A DNA stretch of 64,000 nucleotides from Novosphingobium sp. AP12 (GCF_000281975.1 NZ_AKKE01000010.1:1-64000), one strand, 5' to 3'. Counted from the stretch's first letter, positions 15,487 through 26,194 are shown. Numbers and translations: made by a program. Notes: generated by a model from the letters alone, not told the origin.

Positions 15487-18137
15487 CAGAATTGTGTTCC
15501 CACGTTGAAAGTGAAGGCCTTGGGATCGTCGCCGTCCTGCTTGAGAAGAGCGCGCGAGAAGTCGATGCGGAACGGGCCGAATGGCGAGTTCCAGTTCACG
15601 CCGATGCCGATGGCGACACGCGGCTTCCAGGTGTCGCCCTTGAATTCCTCGACGAAGGAGAACTGATAGCTCCCCGGAACGATGGTGTTTGGCAGGCCCG
15701 TCGTCGGGTCCGTCGCGTCGGTCGTCGAGTTGCCCGCGGCGTTTGTATAGAGCTGGTTGCAGCCCGGATCGCACTGCGTCAGTTGCGGCTGCTTGACGCT
15801 CCAGACCGCGCCGACGTCGGCGAAGATCGAGGGACGCAGACCCATTTCACGAGCGCCCGATCCCAACGGAATCTCCATTTCGGCGCGGCCCATGTAGTAG
15901 TAGTTGCCGCCGAGCGCGTCGTCGGTCCACTGGCTGCGGCTGGTGGTGGGATTGCCGTCGGCGTCAAGCTGCTTGCGCAGGACGCGCGGCCCCACGCCGC
16001 GAATGGCGAAGCCGCGGATCTGTGGCTCACCCAGGTAGAAGCGGTCCGTCAGGCGGACATCGTCTCCGCTCAGTCCCTTGATCGCCCCGCCCTCGCCCGA
16101 AAGCGAGAAGATGAAGCCCTTGCCGAGGTTGAAGAATTTCGACGCATTGGCCCGGATGCGGGCATATTTGACGTCGCCGCCGAGGCCCGCGAAGTCGACG
16201 TTGATCGAGGCGGTGGTGCCTCGCGTCGGACGGACGCGGTTGTCGAGCGTGTCATAGATCACCGAGAGACCGACGATCGAGCTCAGACGCTTGCCGATCG
16301 CGTCGCACAGGTATCGGCCTGCGTAGAGCGGGTCGCACTCCAGGTTCGGCGGATTCTGGCGAGTGGTGTAATACGTGCCTTCGTCCAGGCTGACGTCGTC
16401 GTAGTTGAGCGTATAGCGCCCCACTGCGGTCAGGAACTCGGTCAGCGGCACGCCCGCACGGACCTGGAAGCCGGTGGTCGACTGCTCGTAGGTCGTGTTG
16501 CGGTCCGAGTTGGAATAATTGAAACTGTTGTAGTCGCGGCGATAGATATCCACGCCCATCGAGATGTTCTTGTCGAACAGGTACGGCTCGACGAAGCTCG
16601 CCTCGATGCTCTTCGAATAGCGCGAGAGGCTGCCCGACAGACCGACCGTCTGACCACGGCCGCGGAAGTTGCGCTGGCGGATCGACGCCTGGAAGATGAA
16701 GCTCTCGAGGCTCGAGAAACCGGCCGAAAGCTGGAGTTCGCCGGTCGGCTTCTCCTCGACGTTGGCTTCGAGCAGAATGCGGTCGTCGGCGCTGCCCGGC
16801 TTCTGCTCGACTTCGAACTTCTCCTGGAAGTAACCGAGCGACTTGATGCGGTTGGTCGAGCGCTTGACCTGCAGCGAGTTGAACGCGTCGCCTTCTGCGA
16901 TGCGGAATTCGCGGCGGATCACCTTGTCCTGCGTCAGCGTATTGCCGTTGATGTCGATACGCTCGACATAGACGCGCGGGGCTTCCTGGATCACGAAGGT
17001 CAGCCCCATTGTCAGGGCTTCCTTATCGCGATCGTACTGCGGCCGCACGTCGGCGAAGGCGTAGCCGAAGGCACCGGCAGTCTCGTTGAGACTGTCGATC
17101 GTGTCTTCGACCTGCTTGGCGTTGTACCAGTCGCCCTTGTGCATCACGAGGTTCTTGGCCACCTTGTCGCCGTCGAAGTCGCGCAGCTGGCTCTCGACCT
17201 TGACGTCGCCGAACTTGTAGCGCTGGCCTTCTTCCACCACGTAAGTGATGATGAAGTCCTTCTTGTCCGGCGTCAGTTCCGCCACGGCGGAAACCACGCG
17301 GAAATCGGCATAACCCTGCGTCAGGTAGAACTGGCGCAGCTTCTGCTGGTCGAAGGCCATGCGGTCGGGATCGTAGCTGGTGCCCGAGCTGAACAGGCGG
17401 GTGAAGCGCGCCTGCTTCGTCACCATCTGGCTGCGCAGGTCGCCGTCGGAGAACTTCTCGTTGCCGATGATGTTGATCTGGCGGACCTTGGACTTGTCGC
17501 CCTCGGTGATCTCGAAGACGATGTCGACGCGGTTCTGGTCGAGCGAAACCATCTTGGGCTCGACCGTCGCGGCGTAGCGGCCCTGGCGCTTGTAAAGCTC
17601 GATGATGCGGGCAACGTCGGCACGAATCTTGGAACGGGTGAAGATCTGGCGCGGCGCGACCTTGATCTCGGGCAGGATCTTGTCGTCCTTGATCCGCTTG
17701 TTGCCCTCCAGGATGATGCGATTGACGACCGGGTTTTCCTGGACCTGGATCACGACGACGCCATTGTCGTTGTTGATCTGGACGTCCTTGAACAGTTCGG
17801 TCGCGTAGAGGTCCTTCAGCGCGGCGTCGGCGGCGGTCTTGGTGTAGGGCTGACCGACACGCAGCTTGATGTAGGACATCACCGTTTGCGGCTCGAGGCG
17901 TTCGGAGCCCTTGACCTGGATGGTCTGGATCGCCGGACCGGCATCGGGATCGACGACGGGGGCAGGAGCCGGGGTCGCCGGAGCGGCGGCGCGCGGCGCT
18001 CCCGACCTCAACGGAGCAGGAGCCTGAGCCAGGGCTTCGGCGGGAACACCCGCGAGGATCGTGGTCCCCAGCAGAACTGCCGCAAGCTGCGAGGCACGGC
18101 GTTCGTCAGTGCAGCGAACCATTTCCCATCCGATCAT
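15486..18137 (-). CDS. bamA: Outer-membrane protein assembly factor BamA
   Basis: An 883-residue Omp85 protein, the core of the beta-barrel assembly machine. A signal peptide and a Pro/Ala-rich linker precede five POTRA domains; the first begins near IQTIQVKGSERLEPQTV and the fifth ends near VEQKPGSADDRILLEANVEE. A C-terminal 16-strand barrel ends in the expected aromatic, NVGTQF. MIGWEMVRCTDE was taken as the start because it directly precedes the signal sequence; the second Met is an alternative. Two short insertions (near QTTRQNPPNLECDP-like and QCDPGCNQLY) hold paired cysteines that may lie in extracellular loops. Confidence 0.96.
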   Translation of the reverse strand: MIGWEMVRCTDERRASQLAAVLLGTTILAGVPAEALAQAPAPLRSGAPRAAAPATPAPAPVVDPDAGPAIQTIQVKGSERLEPQTVMSYIKLRVGQPYTKTAADAALKDLYATELFKDVQINNDNGVVVIQVQENPVVNRIILEGNKRIKDDKILPEIKVAPRQIFTRSKIRADVARIIELYKRQGRYAATVEPKMVSLDQNRVDIVFEITEGDKSKVRQINIIGNEKFSDGDLRSQMVTKQARFTRLFSSGTSYDPDRMAFDQQKLRQFYLTQGYADFRVVSAVAELTPDKKDFIITYVVEEGQRYKFGDVKVESQLRDFDGDKVAKNLVMHKGDWYNAKQVEDTIDSLNETAGAFGYAFADVRPQYDRDKEALTMGLTFVIQEAPRVYVERIDINGNTLTQDKVIRREFRIAEGDAFNSLQVKRSTNRIKSLGYFQEKFEVEQKPGSADDRILLEANVEEKPTGELQLSAGFSSLESFIFQASIRQRNFRGRGQTVGLSGSLSRYSKSIEASFVEPYLFDKNISMGVDIYRRDYNSFNYSNSDRNTTYEQSTTGFQVRAGVPLTEFLTAVGRYTLNYDDVSLDEGTYYTTRQNPPNLECDPLYAGRYLCDAIGKRLSSIVGLSVIYDTLDNRVRPTRGTTASINVDFAGLGGDVKYARIRANASKFFNLGKGFIFSLSGEGGAIKGLSGDDVRLTDRFYLGEPQIRGFAIRGVGPRVLRKQLDADGNPTTSRSQWTDDALGGNYYYMGRAEMEIPLGSGAREMGLRPSIFADVGAVWSVKQPQLTQCDPGCNQLYTNAAGNSTTDATDPTTGLPNTIVPGSYQFSFVEEFKGDTWKPRVAIGIGVNWNSPFGPFRIDFSRALLKQDGDDPKAFTFNVGTQF

Positions 18138-18311
18138 TCTACGCAAATTCCCGTATTCGCTTTCGCGAGAAAAATAGACCACCCGGGCCAAATCGACATG
18201 CAGGGCGCGCACCGGACCCTGCAGGCAACCGCAGCCATCTGCCCGATGGAGCGCATCCGATCAAGCAGACAAAACCCGGCAATAATGTGATCGCTGGATA
18301 AAACCTCCAGG

Positions 18312-19691
18312 CTATCCCCCGAAAATCGGGAGTTGAGCCAGATCGTTGACCGTGACGAAAACCATGAGAGCCAGAACCAGTGCCACGCCCGTTCGGATCG
18401 CCCATTCCTGACTACGTACTCCCAGTGGCCTCCGGCGCACGAATTCAGCCGCGTAGAAGGCTAGGTGCCCGCCGTCGAGGCCAGGAATTGGCAGGAGGTT
18501 GATGAATGCCAAGTTAATCGAAATCAGCGCCGCGAAGGACACGAATGCCTCCCAGCCGAGGGTGAACTGCTGCCCGGAATACTGGGCGATCTTGATCGGC
18601 CCGCCCAGTTCCTTGACCGAGCGATCGCCGGTGAAGATCTGGGCGATCCCCGTGACCATCGTGCCCATGGCGTGGAAGGTCTCATCGAAGCCTTTCCGGA
18701 CTGCCCCAAGCGGGCCGAAGGTCTCCAGCCTGCCTACGCTGATACCGATCTGACCGACCTGCACGGCCTTGCCCTGCTCATCGATGACGGTGCCCGCGGT
18801 GATCGCCACGGGGAGCGTCAGGACCTCTGTGCCGCGCCGGACCTTCACGTCGACGCTGCGGCCCGCATTGGGCCGGATCAGGCGCGGAATGTCGGTAAAG
18901 CTGCCCACCGGGGCGCCATCGACGGCCAGGATGCGGTCGCCGATCTCCAACCCGGCCTTTTCAGCCGGCGAATCGCCGTGAAACCCGCCGACCAGCGGAG
19001 GCGTCAGGTCTACGCCAAGGTCACCGATCCTGGCCTCGTTGCCGAACCTGTCCTTCAACTCGCGCGTGGCCAGCGTGACCGGCAGAGTCACCGTCTCGCC
19101 GTCGCGCTCGATGGAGATCGAAAGCGTCTTGCTGGGGTAGTAGATCGTGTGGTCGGCGACTTCCCGGACGTCCCCGATGCGGTCGCCGTCGATCGCCACG
19201 ATGCGGTCGCCGATGCGCAGGCCGGCCTGCTGGGCCGGCGAATTCTGCGCGAAGGCGCTCACCTCCGCGTCGGTCACCATACGGCCGTAGAATCCGTAGA
19301 AGGCGGCAAAGATCGCCACGCAGAGCAGCAGGTTGGTCATCGGACCGGCGAGCACGATCAGCGCGCGCTGCCACAGCGGCTTGACGTGGAAGGTGTGCGA
19401 GCGCTCCTCGGCCGTCATACGGTCGTCCAGCGCGCCGGGCGCGCTCGACGGGTTCATGTCGCCGGAAAACTGGACGTAGCCGCCCAGCGGCAGCGCCGAG
19501 AGCTTCCAGCGGGTGCCGCGCTTGTCGGTCCAGCCCGCCAGTTCCTTGCCGAAGCCGATCGAGAAGGCATCGGCCTTCACCCCGAACAGCCGCCCGACCA
19601 GGTAGTGCCCCAGCTCGTGGATCAGGACCAGTGGGCCCAGAACCAGGAGGAAGGCGAAGATCGTCGTCAGAAGTCCTGGTGATCCGGTCAA
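18312..19691 (-). CDS. rseP: RIP metalloprotease RseP (site-2 protease)
   Basis: A 459-residue intramembrane zinc protease that cleaves anti-sigma factors and remnant signal peptides. HELGH (residues 25-29) is in the first helix and the third ligand is in LPIPGLDGGHL. Two PDZ domains lie between. No ATG is suitable: the frame runs into dxr, and the best start is TTG 19689-19691, preceded by ACGGAG nine bases upstream. That start puts the catalytic motif at the usual distance from the N-terminus. It lies 14 bases after the dxr stop. Confidence 0.93.
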   Translation of the reverse strand: MTGSPGLLTTIFAFLLVLGPLVLIHELGHYLVGRLFGVKADAFSIGFGKELAGWTDKRGTRWKLSALPLGGYVQFSGDMNPSSAPGALDDRMTAEERSHTFHVKPLWQRALIVLAGPMTNLLLCVAIFAAFYGFYGRMVTDAEVSAFAQNSPAQQAGLRIGDRIVAIDGDRIGDVREVADHTIYYPSKTLSISIERDGETVTLPVTLATRELKDRFGNEARIGDLGVDLTPPLVGGFHGDSPAEKAGLEIGDRILAVDGAPVGSFTDIPRLIRPNAGRSVDVKVRRGTEVLTLPVAITAGTVIDEQGKAVQVGQIGISVGRLETFGPLGAVRKGFDETFHAMGTMVTGIAQIFTGDRSVKELGGPIKIAQYSGQQFTLGWEAFVSFAALISINLAFINLLPIPGLDGGHLAFYAAEFVRRRPLGVRSQEWAIRTGVALVLALMVFVTVNDLAQLPIFGG

Positions 19692-19705
19692 GCGAGCAAT
19701 CTCCG

Positions 19706-20866
19706 TCAGGTACTGGTCACGAGCAGCCGCGCCCTTGCCCTTGCCTCGCCGTCCACTTCGAGGACGTCGGACAGGGAGCCGGGCGCGGGCGGCGCATAGG
19801 AACCCAGTACGTCCTCCACTTGTGCGGCAATACGGGTGAACGAAATCTGACCGCCGAGGAACGCCGCGACGGCGATCTCGTTGGCGGCGTTGAGCACGGC
19901 CGGAACCGCGCCACCCGCCTGCGCCGCCTCGCGCGCCAGGCGGGTGGCGGGGAAGCGCACCTCGTCGGGCTTGCGGAAGGTCAGTTCGCCGATCTCGGCA
20001 AGGTCGAGCGGGGCGCAGGGCGTGTCCATGCGGCGCGGCCAGGCGAGCGCCGAGGCGATCGGCACGCGCATGTCCGACGGCCCCAGTTGCGCCAGCGTCG
20101 AGCCGTCTCGGTACTCGACCATGGAATGCACCACCGACTGCGGGTGGACGATGATACGCAGCCGGTCGAGGCCGACCGGGAACAGGTGATGCGCCTCGAT
20201 CAGTTCGAGGCCCTTGTTGAACATCGTCGCCGAGTCGACGCTGATCTTGGCGCCCATGTCCCAGTTGGGATGGCGCACGGCCTCGGCCGGCGTGGCGGCG
20301 GTGAGACGGTCCCACGACCAGTCGCGGAACGGACCGCCGCTCGCGGTCAGGGTGATCCAGCGGACGTCGGCGGTATCGTTGCCGCACAGGCACTGGAAGA
20401 TCGCGTTGTGCTCGGAATCGACGGGCAGCAACGTGGCGCCGTGGCGTGCGACGGCGGCGAGCATGACCTCGCCTGCGGAAACCAGTGCTTCCTTGTTGGC
20501 GAGCGCGATCACCCCGCCCTGCTCGATCGCAGCCATCGTCGGTGCGAGCCCCGCGCAGCCGACGATCGCGGCCACGGTAACGTCGGCGCCCCGCGCGCCC
20601 GCCTCGACCAATGCGGCGGGACCGCCTGCCGCCTCGATGCCCGAACCGGCGAGAGCATCACGCAGCGCAGGAAGGTGCGTTTCATCCGCGACGACGGCGA
20701 CCTCTGCCCCGAATTCGCGGGCCAGACGCGCCAGTTCAGCGGCATTGGAATGCGCGGTCAGCGCCGTGACGCGCCAGTCGCCGCGGTTGCGGCGGATCAG
20801 GTCGAGCGTCGAAGCGCCGATCGATCCGGTAGCGCCGAGGACGGTAAGTGTGCGCATGGATCTCAT
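19706..20866 (-). CDS. dxr: 1-deoxy-D-xylulose-5-phosphate reductoisomerase
   Basis: A 386-residue enzyme of the non-mevalonate isoprenoid pathway, supplying the downstream UppS in the same cluster. The NADPH motif GATGSIGAST, ALANKEALVSAGE, metal and substrate motifs DSEHNAIFQC, TASGGPFR and NWDMGAKISVDSATM are all present. The ATG at 20864-20866 overlaps the cdsA stop (ATGA); an alternative ATG three codons in (20855-20857) has a slightly better purine tract. Confidence 0.97.
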   Translation of the reverse strand: MRSMRTLTVLGATGSIGASTLDLIRRNRGDWRVTALTAHSNAAELARLAREFGAEVAVVADETHLPALRDALAGSGIEAAGGPAALVEAGARGADVTVAAIVGCAGLAPTMAAIEQGGVIALANKEALVSAGEVMLAAVARHGATLLPVDSEHNAIFQCLCGNDTADVRWITLTASGGPFRDWSWDRLTAATPAEAVRHPNWDMGAKISVDSATMFNKGLELIEAHHLFPVGLDRLRIIVHPQSVVHSMVEYRDGSTLAQLGPSDMRVPIASALAWPRRMDTPCAPLDLAEIGELTFRKPDEVRFPATRLAREAAQAGGAVPAVLNAANEIAVAAFLGGQISFTRIAAQVEDVLGSYAPPAPGSLSDVLEVDGEARARARLLVTST

Positions 20867-21639
20867 CGCGGCTGGAACAGGATCATCAGCCCTAGCACGA
20901 ACAGCACCGCCAGCAAGCCATCCGCGCGGTCGAAGAAACCGCCGTGACCGGGAATGAGGTTGCCTGAGTCCTTGAACCCGGCGCGCCGCTTCATCCAGCT
21001 CTCGAAGAAATCGCCCGCCTGCGCGCAGACGGCGACGATGATGCCGGTCATCAGGCAGCTGGCGAACAAGGGCACTGCCCCGGCGCTGGCGTACCAGCAC
21101 GGCTCGGTCCCGAAGCATGAGACGGCGTCGGCGGCGGAAACCTGCGGAGTGAGCCGGATCGCCCCGTCCTGCCACAGCCGCGCGGCGGTGAAGAGCGCCA
21201 GCGTCGCGCCCAGCACGCCGCCCATGAGGCCGGACCAGGTCTTCGACGGGCTGATCGAAGGCGCGATCTTGGGGCCTCGCAGCGTGCGGCCGGTGAAATA
21301 CGCGCCGACGTCGACGGCGATGACGGTCGCCAGAAGCGTCAGGACCGGCGCGAGCGTGAAAGCGTCGTTGTGCAGGAACAGCAGCATGGCTGCACCTACG
21401 CCGACATAGAGCATACCGAGGAAGTTCCAGGCGGCCCGAGCGCCCGGTCCGGGCGTGGCACGGCGGGCAAGCCGTATCCACTCGTAGAGCACCCCCACCG
21501 AGACGGCGCAGACGAAGGCGATCCACACCGCCCCGCCCAGCCACAGGGCTGAGCCGGCGACGGCCAGCATGACGACGGCGGACACGGTCCGCACGCCAAG
21601 GTCGGACACGCCGCGCCTCGGCCTCTTAGCGCCCGCCAT
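20863..21639 (-). CDS. cdsA: Phosphatidate cytidylyltransferase
   Basis: A 258-residue integral membrane enzyme making CDP-diacylglycerol, precursor for the pssA product elsewhere in the window. About six hydrophobic segments are visible. The family signature spans SISPSKTWSGLMGG and GDFFESWMKRRAGFKD..IPGHGG. MAGAKRPRR was chosen as the start; it overlaps the 3' end of uppS by 14 bases. Upstream in-frame residues are uppS shadow. Confidence 0.94.
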   Translation of the reverse strand: MAGAKRPRRGVSDLGVRTVSAVVMLAVAGSALWLGGAVWIAFVCAVSVGVLYEWIRLARRATPGPGARAAWNFLGMLYVGVGAAMLLFLHNDAFTLAPVLTLLATVIAVDVGAYFTGRTLRGPKIAPSISPSKTWSGLMGGVLGATLALFTAARLWQDGAIRLTPQVSAADAVSCFGTEPCWYASAGAVPLFASCLMTGIIVAVCAQAGDFFESWMKRRAGFKDSGNLIPGHGGFFDRADGLLAVLFVLGLMILFQPR

Positions 21640-22315
21640 AGCGCCGCTCGCGGGTGGTGAAGGCTTCGAGGGCATCGCGCAGATGCTCGGCGGTGAAGTC
21701 CGGCCAGAGCACGTCGGTGAACAGCATCTCGGCATAGGCCGCCTGCCAGAGCAGGAAGTTCGACAGCCGCACTTCGCCGGAGGTGCGGATCAGCAGGTCG
21801 AGCGGCGGCAGGTCCGCAGTGTCCAGCTCGGCGGCAATGGTCTCGGGCGTGATGGGACCCTTGGCGGCGGCCTTGGTAGCGGCGCGGGCGATCTCGTCCT
21901 GCGAGCCGTAGTTCAGCGCCACGACCAGCGTCGTGCCGGTATTACCCGAGGTACGCGTCATCGCGCCTTCGACCAGTTCGACAACATCCGGCTTGAAAGC
22001 CTTGTAATCGCCGATGATTTTCAGCCGGACGCCGGCATTCGCGAACTCGTCGAGATCGGAGAGGATGAAGCGCTTCATCAGGGTCATGAGGTCGGAAACC
22101 TCTTCCTCGGGCCGCCGCCAGTTCTCCGTGGAGAAGGCGTAGAGGGTCAGCGCCTCGAGGCCCATCTCGCGCGCACCGCGCACGACGCGGCGCACCGCCT
22201 CCACGCCGCGTTGGTGCCCCAGCGCGCGCGGAAGGTGGCGCTTCTTCGCCCAGCGTCCGTTGCCGTCCATGATGATGGCGACATGCCGGGCGCCAATGGC
22301 TTCCTCCTTGGCCAT
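21626..22315 (-). CDS. uppS: Undecaprenyl diphosphate synthase
   Basis: A 229-residue cis-prenyltransferase producing the C55 lipid carrier for peptidoglycan. IIMDGNGRWAKKR holds the catalytic Asp; YAFSTENWRRP and the C-terminal LLIRTSGEVRLSNFLLW are family signatures. The start MAKEEAIGARHV was preferred over an upstream Met because conserved sequence begins just after it. It lies 31 bases downstream of frr. Confidence 0.97.
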   Translation of the reverse strand: MAKEEAIGARHVAIIMDGNGRWAKKRHLPRALGHQRGVEAVRRVVRGAREMGLEALTLYAFSTENWRRPEEEVSDLMTLMKRFILSDLDEFANAGVRLKIIGDYKAFKPDVVELVEGAMTRTSGNTGTTLVVALNYGSQDEIARAATKAAAKGPITPETIAAELDTADLPPLDLLIRTSGEVRLSNFLLWQAAYAEMLFTDVLWPDFTAEHLRDALEAFTTRERRYGGR

Positions 22316-22346
22316 CAGGCCTCCCTCACCCCGAGGCAATCGAACC

Positions 22347-22904
22347 TCACTTGCCGAGGATTTCCTTTTCCTTGGCTGCAAAGACGTCGTCGAGGGCCTT
22401 GATCTGCTCGTCGGTCAGCTTCTGGACTTCGGTTTCGCCGCGCTTGCGGTCGTCTTCCGAGATTTCCTTCTTCTTCTCGTCGGCCTTGAGGTTCTCGATG
22501 CCGTCGCGGCGCACGTTGCGCACGGCGACGCGCGCCTTCTCGGCGTAGGAGCTGGCGAGCTTGGCGAGTTCCTTGCGGCGCTCCTCGGTCAGGTCCGGGA
22601 TCGGCAGGCGCAGGGTGTTGCCGTCGTTGATCGGGTTGAGACCCAGACCCGCCGAACGGATCGCCTTCTCGACCGGACCGATGTTGTTCTTGTCCCACAC
22701 CTGCACCGAGAGCATGCGCGGCTCGGGCGCCGAGATCGTGGCGACCTGCGTGATCGGCGTGTTGGCACCGTAGACGGTGACCGTGATCGGCTCGAGCAGC
22801 GCGGTGTTCGCGCGGCCGGTGCGCAGGCCGGAAAGGTCGTGCTTCAGCGCGTCGATGGCGCCCTTCATGCGGCGCTCGAGGTCCGCCTTGTCGTACTTGG
22901 CCAT
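22347..22904 (-). CDS. frr: Ribosome recycling factor
   Basis: A 185-residue translation factor that splits post-termination ribosomes with EF-G. It starts [20 protein letters not shown] and contains [20 protein letters not shown] and [18 protein letters not shown], which are family signatures. Only three bases separate it from the pyrH stop. Confidence 0.98.
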   Translation of the reverse strand: MAKYDKADLERRMKGAIDALKHDLSGLRTGRANTALLEPITVTVYGANTPITQVATISAPEPRMLSVQVWDKNNIGPVEKAIRSAGLGLNPINDGNTLRLPIPDLTEERRKELAKLASSYAEKARVAVRNVRRDGIENLKADEKKKEISEDDRKRGETEVQKLTDEQIKALDDVFAAKEKEILGK

Positions 22905-22907
22905 GGT

Positions 22908-23630
22908 TCAGGCTCCCTTCTGGACGAGCGTCTTGGTTCCGCCACCGGCGAGAACGGTGGCAAGGTTGCCCTTCTCGCGGATCGAGAACACGACGATCGG
23001 AATTGCATTGTCGCGGCACAGGGCCACGGCGGAGGCGTCCATCACCTTCAGGTTGTCGGCGAGGACGGTATCGTAGTCGACGCTGTCGTAGCGCTTGGCG
23101 TCAGGGTTGGTCTTCGGATCGCTGTCGTAGACGCCGTCGACGCTGGTGCCCTTGAGCAGGGCGCAGCACTTCATCTCGGCGGCGCGCAGGGCGGCGCCGG
23201 AATCGGTGGTGAAATAGGGAGCGCCGACGCCCGCGGCGAAGATCACCACGCGGCCCTTTTCCAGATGGCGCTCGGCGCGGCGGCGGATGACCGGCTCGCA
23301 GACCTGGTCCATCTGCACGGCCGACTGCACGCGCGTCTCCACGCCGATCTGCTCGAGCGCGTTCTGCATCGCGAGCGCGTTCATGACGGTGGCGAGCATG
23401 CCCATGTAGTCCGCCTGGGCGCGGTCCATGCCGCGCGCCGCGCCGGCCATGCCGCGAAAGATGTTGCCGCCGCCGATGACGAGGCAGACTTCCAGGCCCG
23501 TTTCCTTGGCAGCCTTCACTTCACCTGCGAGTTCCGCGACGAAGTCAGGATCGATCCCGAACTGCTGGCTCCCCATCAGCACCTCGCCCGAGAGTTTGAG
23601 CAGGACGCGTTTGTAGGGGGAGGATGACAT
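22908..23630 (-). CDS. pyrH: Uridylate kinase
   Basis: A 240-residue hexameric bacterial UMP kinase. [43 protein letters not shown] and [18 protein letters not shown] are diagnostic. MSSSPYKRV is the chosen start; earlier in-frame Met residues lie in noncoding-looking sequence. The usual upstream neighbour tsf is separated by a terminator and an extra gene, so pyrH probably opens its own transcription unit. Confidence 0.97.
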   Translation of the reverse strand: MSSSPYKRVLLKLSGEVLMGSQQFGIDPDFVAELAGEVKAAKETGLEVCLVIGGGNIFRGMAGAARGMDRAQADYMGMLATVMNALAMQNALEQIGVETRVQSAVQMDQVCEPVIRRRAERHLEKGRVVIFAAGVGAPYFTTDSGAALRAAEMKCCALLKGTSVDGVYDSDPKTNPDAKRYDSVDYDTVLADNLKVMDASAVALCRDNAIPIVVFSIREKGNLATVLAGGGTKTLVQKGA

Positions 23631-23944
23631 GCCGCTGGGTCTCCTGGATACGGGTGGCCCGGCTTTAGGAGCGTGTGGCCGGATTGCCAAGGGGCTAGGC
23701 CCGGGCGCGCGTTCAGCCCGGCGCCTTTTGGCCCGGCAGCTGCACCGGCAGGCCGTTGAGCGCATTCAGGTCGAACGAAACAGTCTTCCCGTCCCGTGCC
23801 GGTCAGCAGGCCACTAAGACATGCGCCAGAGAACCACCCCTTCGCAGACTACGCGACCGCGATGGCGGACAAACTGGCAGCACACAAGCACGTCCGCGCA
23901 GTTCACCGCCGCGTACCGAGGTCAGGAAGGGAAACGCCGGCAGG
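23631..23944. other. Intergenic stretch with coding-like scraps, possibly decayed
   Basis: No intact gene is convincing here. On the minus strand a short frame ends with [21 protein letters not shown] and a TGA near 23716, but an in-frame TGA lies only about 30 codons before it and no start is seen. On the plus strand a GTG-initiated frame from 23796 reads HPFADYATAMADKLAAHKH before running antisense into the next gene. Both could be remnants, or chance in GC-rich DNA. Confidence 0.4.
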
Positions 23945-24241
23945 TCAGCGATCGACCAGCGCGCTCACCCGCCGCCGGAACGACATCCCCGGGGTATTTC
24001 CGCGTGCCACGTCGTGAAACACACCGCCGCCGATGGCCGGTAGCAGGGCTTCGACTTCGCTCGCTTCCTCGAAGGTGTGGACGTCGACTGCAATCCGCAG
24101 ACGGCCGTCGAATAGGAAGCTGACTATGCTGGCAGGGGGGCAGGCATCCTCGACAGCCTTGTGCAGTGAACCCAGCTCATCCGAGATGGGGCAGGCCGGC
24201 ATCGACTGCCGGAATTCGGCGATGGTCGTGATCGCATTCAT
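23945..24241 (-). CDS. Hypothetical protein, 98 aa
   Basis: I do not recognise this protein. It reads MNAITTIAEFRQSMPACPIS, has a well-placed ribosome site (CGGAG, seven bases before ATG) and codon use like its neighbours. No signal peptide or membrane segment is visible. The centre (SIVSFLFDGRLRIAVDVHTFEEASEVEALLP, shown here in part as strands and a helix) suggests a small alpha/beta domain, ending in a basic tail. It sits between tsf and pyrH, which are usually adjacent. Confidence 0.6.
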   Translation of the reverse strand: MNAITTIAEFRQSMPACPISDELGSLHKAVEDACPPASIVSFLFDGRLRIAVDVHTFEEASEVEALLPAIGGGVFHDVARGNTPGMSFRRRVSALVDR

Positions 24242-24332
24242 GGTGCGTCTCCGGGTAAGTTGTCCCCATTCAACGCACAGGCGGCTCGTTTGATCCCTTA
24301 GTACAAACCCCTACCCATCCAGAGAAAGGGCA

Positions 24333-24371
24333 ACAAAAACGGGCCGGAAAGCAATCGCTTCCCGACCCGCA
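24333..24371 (-). terminator. Rho-independent terminator of rpsB-tsf
   Basis: Minus strand CGGGTCGGGAAGC, loop GATT, GCTTTCCGGCCCG, then TTTTTG. It starts about 30 bases after the tsf stop and separates rpsB-tsf from the genes that follow. Confidence 0.88.
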
Positions 24372-24401
24372 TGTTCCGTTCCCGTAGGAAGACGGAGAAT
24401 T

Positions 24402-25325
24402 TTAGCCGGCGACGGCGGCAGCCACTTCGGCCGCGAAGTCGGAGACTTCCTTCTCGATGCCTTCACCGAGCTGGAAGCGCACGTAGTCCTTGAGGACGAT
24501 CTTCGCGCCGGCTTCCTTGCCCGCCTGGTCGACGACCTGCTGGATCGGGGTCTTGTTGTCGAGAACGAAGACCTGCGAGAGCAGCGCGTTTTCCTTGGCG
24601 TACTTCGAGATCGCACCTTCGACCATCTTGGCCTGCACGGCTTCGGGCTTGCCGGATTCGGCGGCCTTTTCCTGTGCGATCTTGCGCTCGCGCTCGATCA
24701 GCTCGGGATCGAGGTCCTCGGCGTTCAGCGCCAGCGGGAAGGCAGCGGCGATGTGCATCGCGATCTGCTTGCCGAGGGCTTCGAGCTTGTCGGCCGGGCC
24801 TTCCGATTCGAGCGCGACGAGCACGCCGATCTTGCCGAGGTTCGGAGCGGCTGCGTTGTGCATGTAGGGCACGACGATGCCGTTCGACACTTCGACGGTC
24901 TTCAGGCGGCGAACCTGCTGGTTCTCGCCGATGGTCGCGACGTTGTTGGTCAGCGCGTCGGCAACGGTGCCGCCGTTCGGGTAGGCAGCGGCCTTGAGCG
25001 CGTCCACGTCGTTGCCGGCAACGCCGAGCGCGACTTCGGTGGTCTTGCGCACGAAGTCCTGGAACTGGTCGTTCTTGGCGACGAAGTCGGTCTCGGAGTT
25101 CACCTCGACGGCGACGCCCTTGGTGCCGGTGACGGCAACGCCGACCAGACCTTCAGCGGCGGTGCGGCTCGACTTCTTGGCGGCAGCGGCCAGACCGCGG
25201 GCGCGCAGCGCATCGACGGCGGCTTCGAGATCGCCATTGGTCTCGTCGAGAGCCTTCTTGCAGTCCATCATGCCGGCGCCAGTGCGCTCGCGCAGGTTCT
25301 TCACGTCAGCGGCGGTGTAAGCCAT
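24402..25325 (-). CDS. tsf: Elongation factor Ts
   Basis: A 307-residue guanine-nucleotide exchange factor for EF-Tu. The N-terminal UBA-like region [20 protein letters not shown] and the core [17 protein letters not shown] are present, as is [11 protein letters not shown] of the dimerisation part. Length is normal. It follows rpsB by 116 bases, a gap that contains a strong hairpin without a T run. Confidence 0.98.
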   Translation of the reverse strand: MAYTAADVKNLRERTGAGMMDCKKALDETNGDLEAAVDALRARGLAAAAKKSSRTAAEGLVGVAVTGTKGVAVEVNSETDFVAKNDQFQDFVRKTTEVALGVAGNDVDALKAAAYPNGGTVADALTNNVATIGENQQVRRLKTVEVSNGIVVPYMHNAAAPNLGKIGVLVALESEGPADKLEALGKQIAMHIAAAFPLALNAEDLDPELIERERKIAQEKAAESGKPEAVQAKMVEGAISKYAKENALLSQVFVLDNKTPIQQVVDQAGKEAGAKIVLKDYVRFQLGEGIEKEVSDFAAEVAAAVAG

Positions 25326-25374
25326 CGCTCAAATCCTTTTGTTGATTAGAGGCATCTCAGCCCCTGAAATGGAT

Positions 25375-25403
25375 GCGCGCCAGGCCCATTGGACCCGGCG
25401 CGC
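25375..25403 (-). other. GC-rich hairpin between rpsB and tsf
   Basis: GCGCGCC(a)GGCCC-att-GGACC(c)GGCGCGC forms a long stem with one mismatch in the rpsB-tsf gap, 50 bases before the tsf start. No T run follows, so it could be a processing or partial attenuation element rather than a true terminator. Confidence 0.5.
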
Positions 25404-25441
25404 GACAATTCCATGACGAAAGTGTCGTCGGCCGGGGCCTA

Positions 25442-26194
<753 letters not shown>

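Noticed and set aside
15423-18290. 955-codon plus-strand open frame opposite ompH and bamA
   Set aside because: Lies antisense to bamA, whose POTRA and barrel are clear; the translation is a Val/Leu/Asp/Arg-rich shadow.
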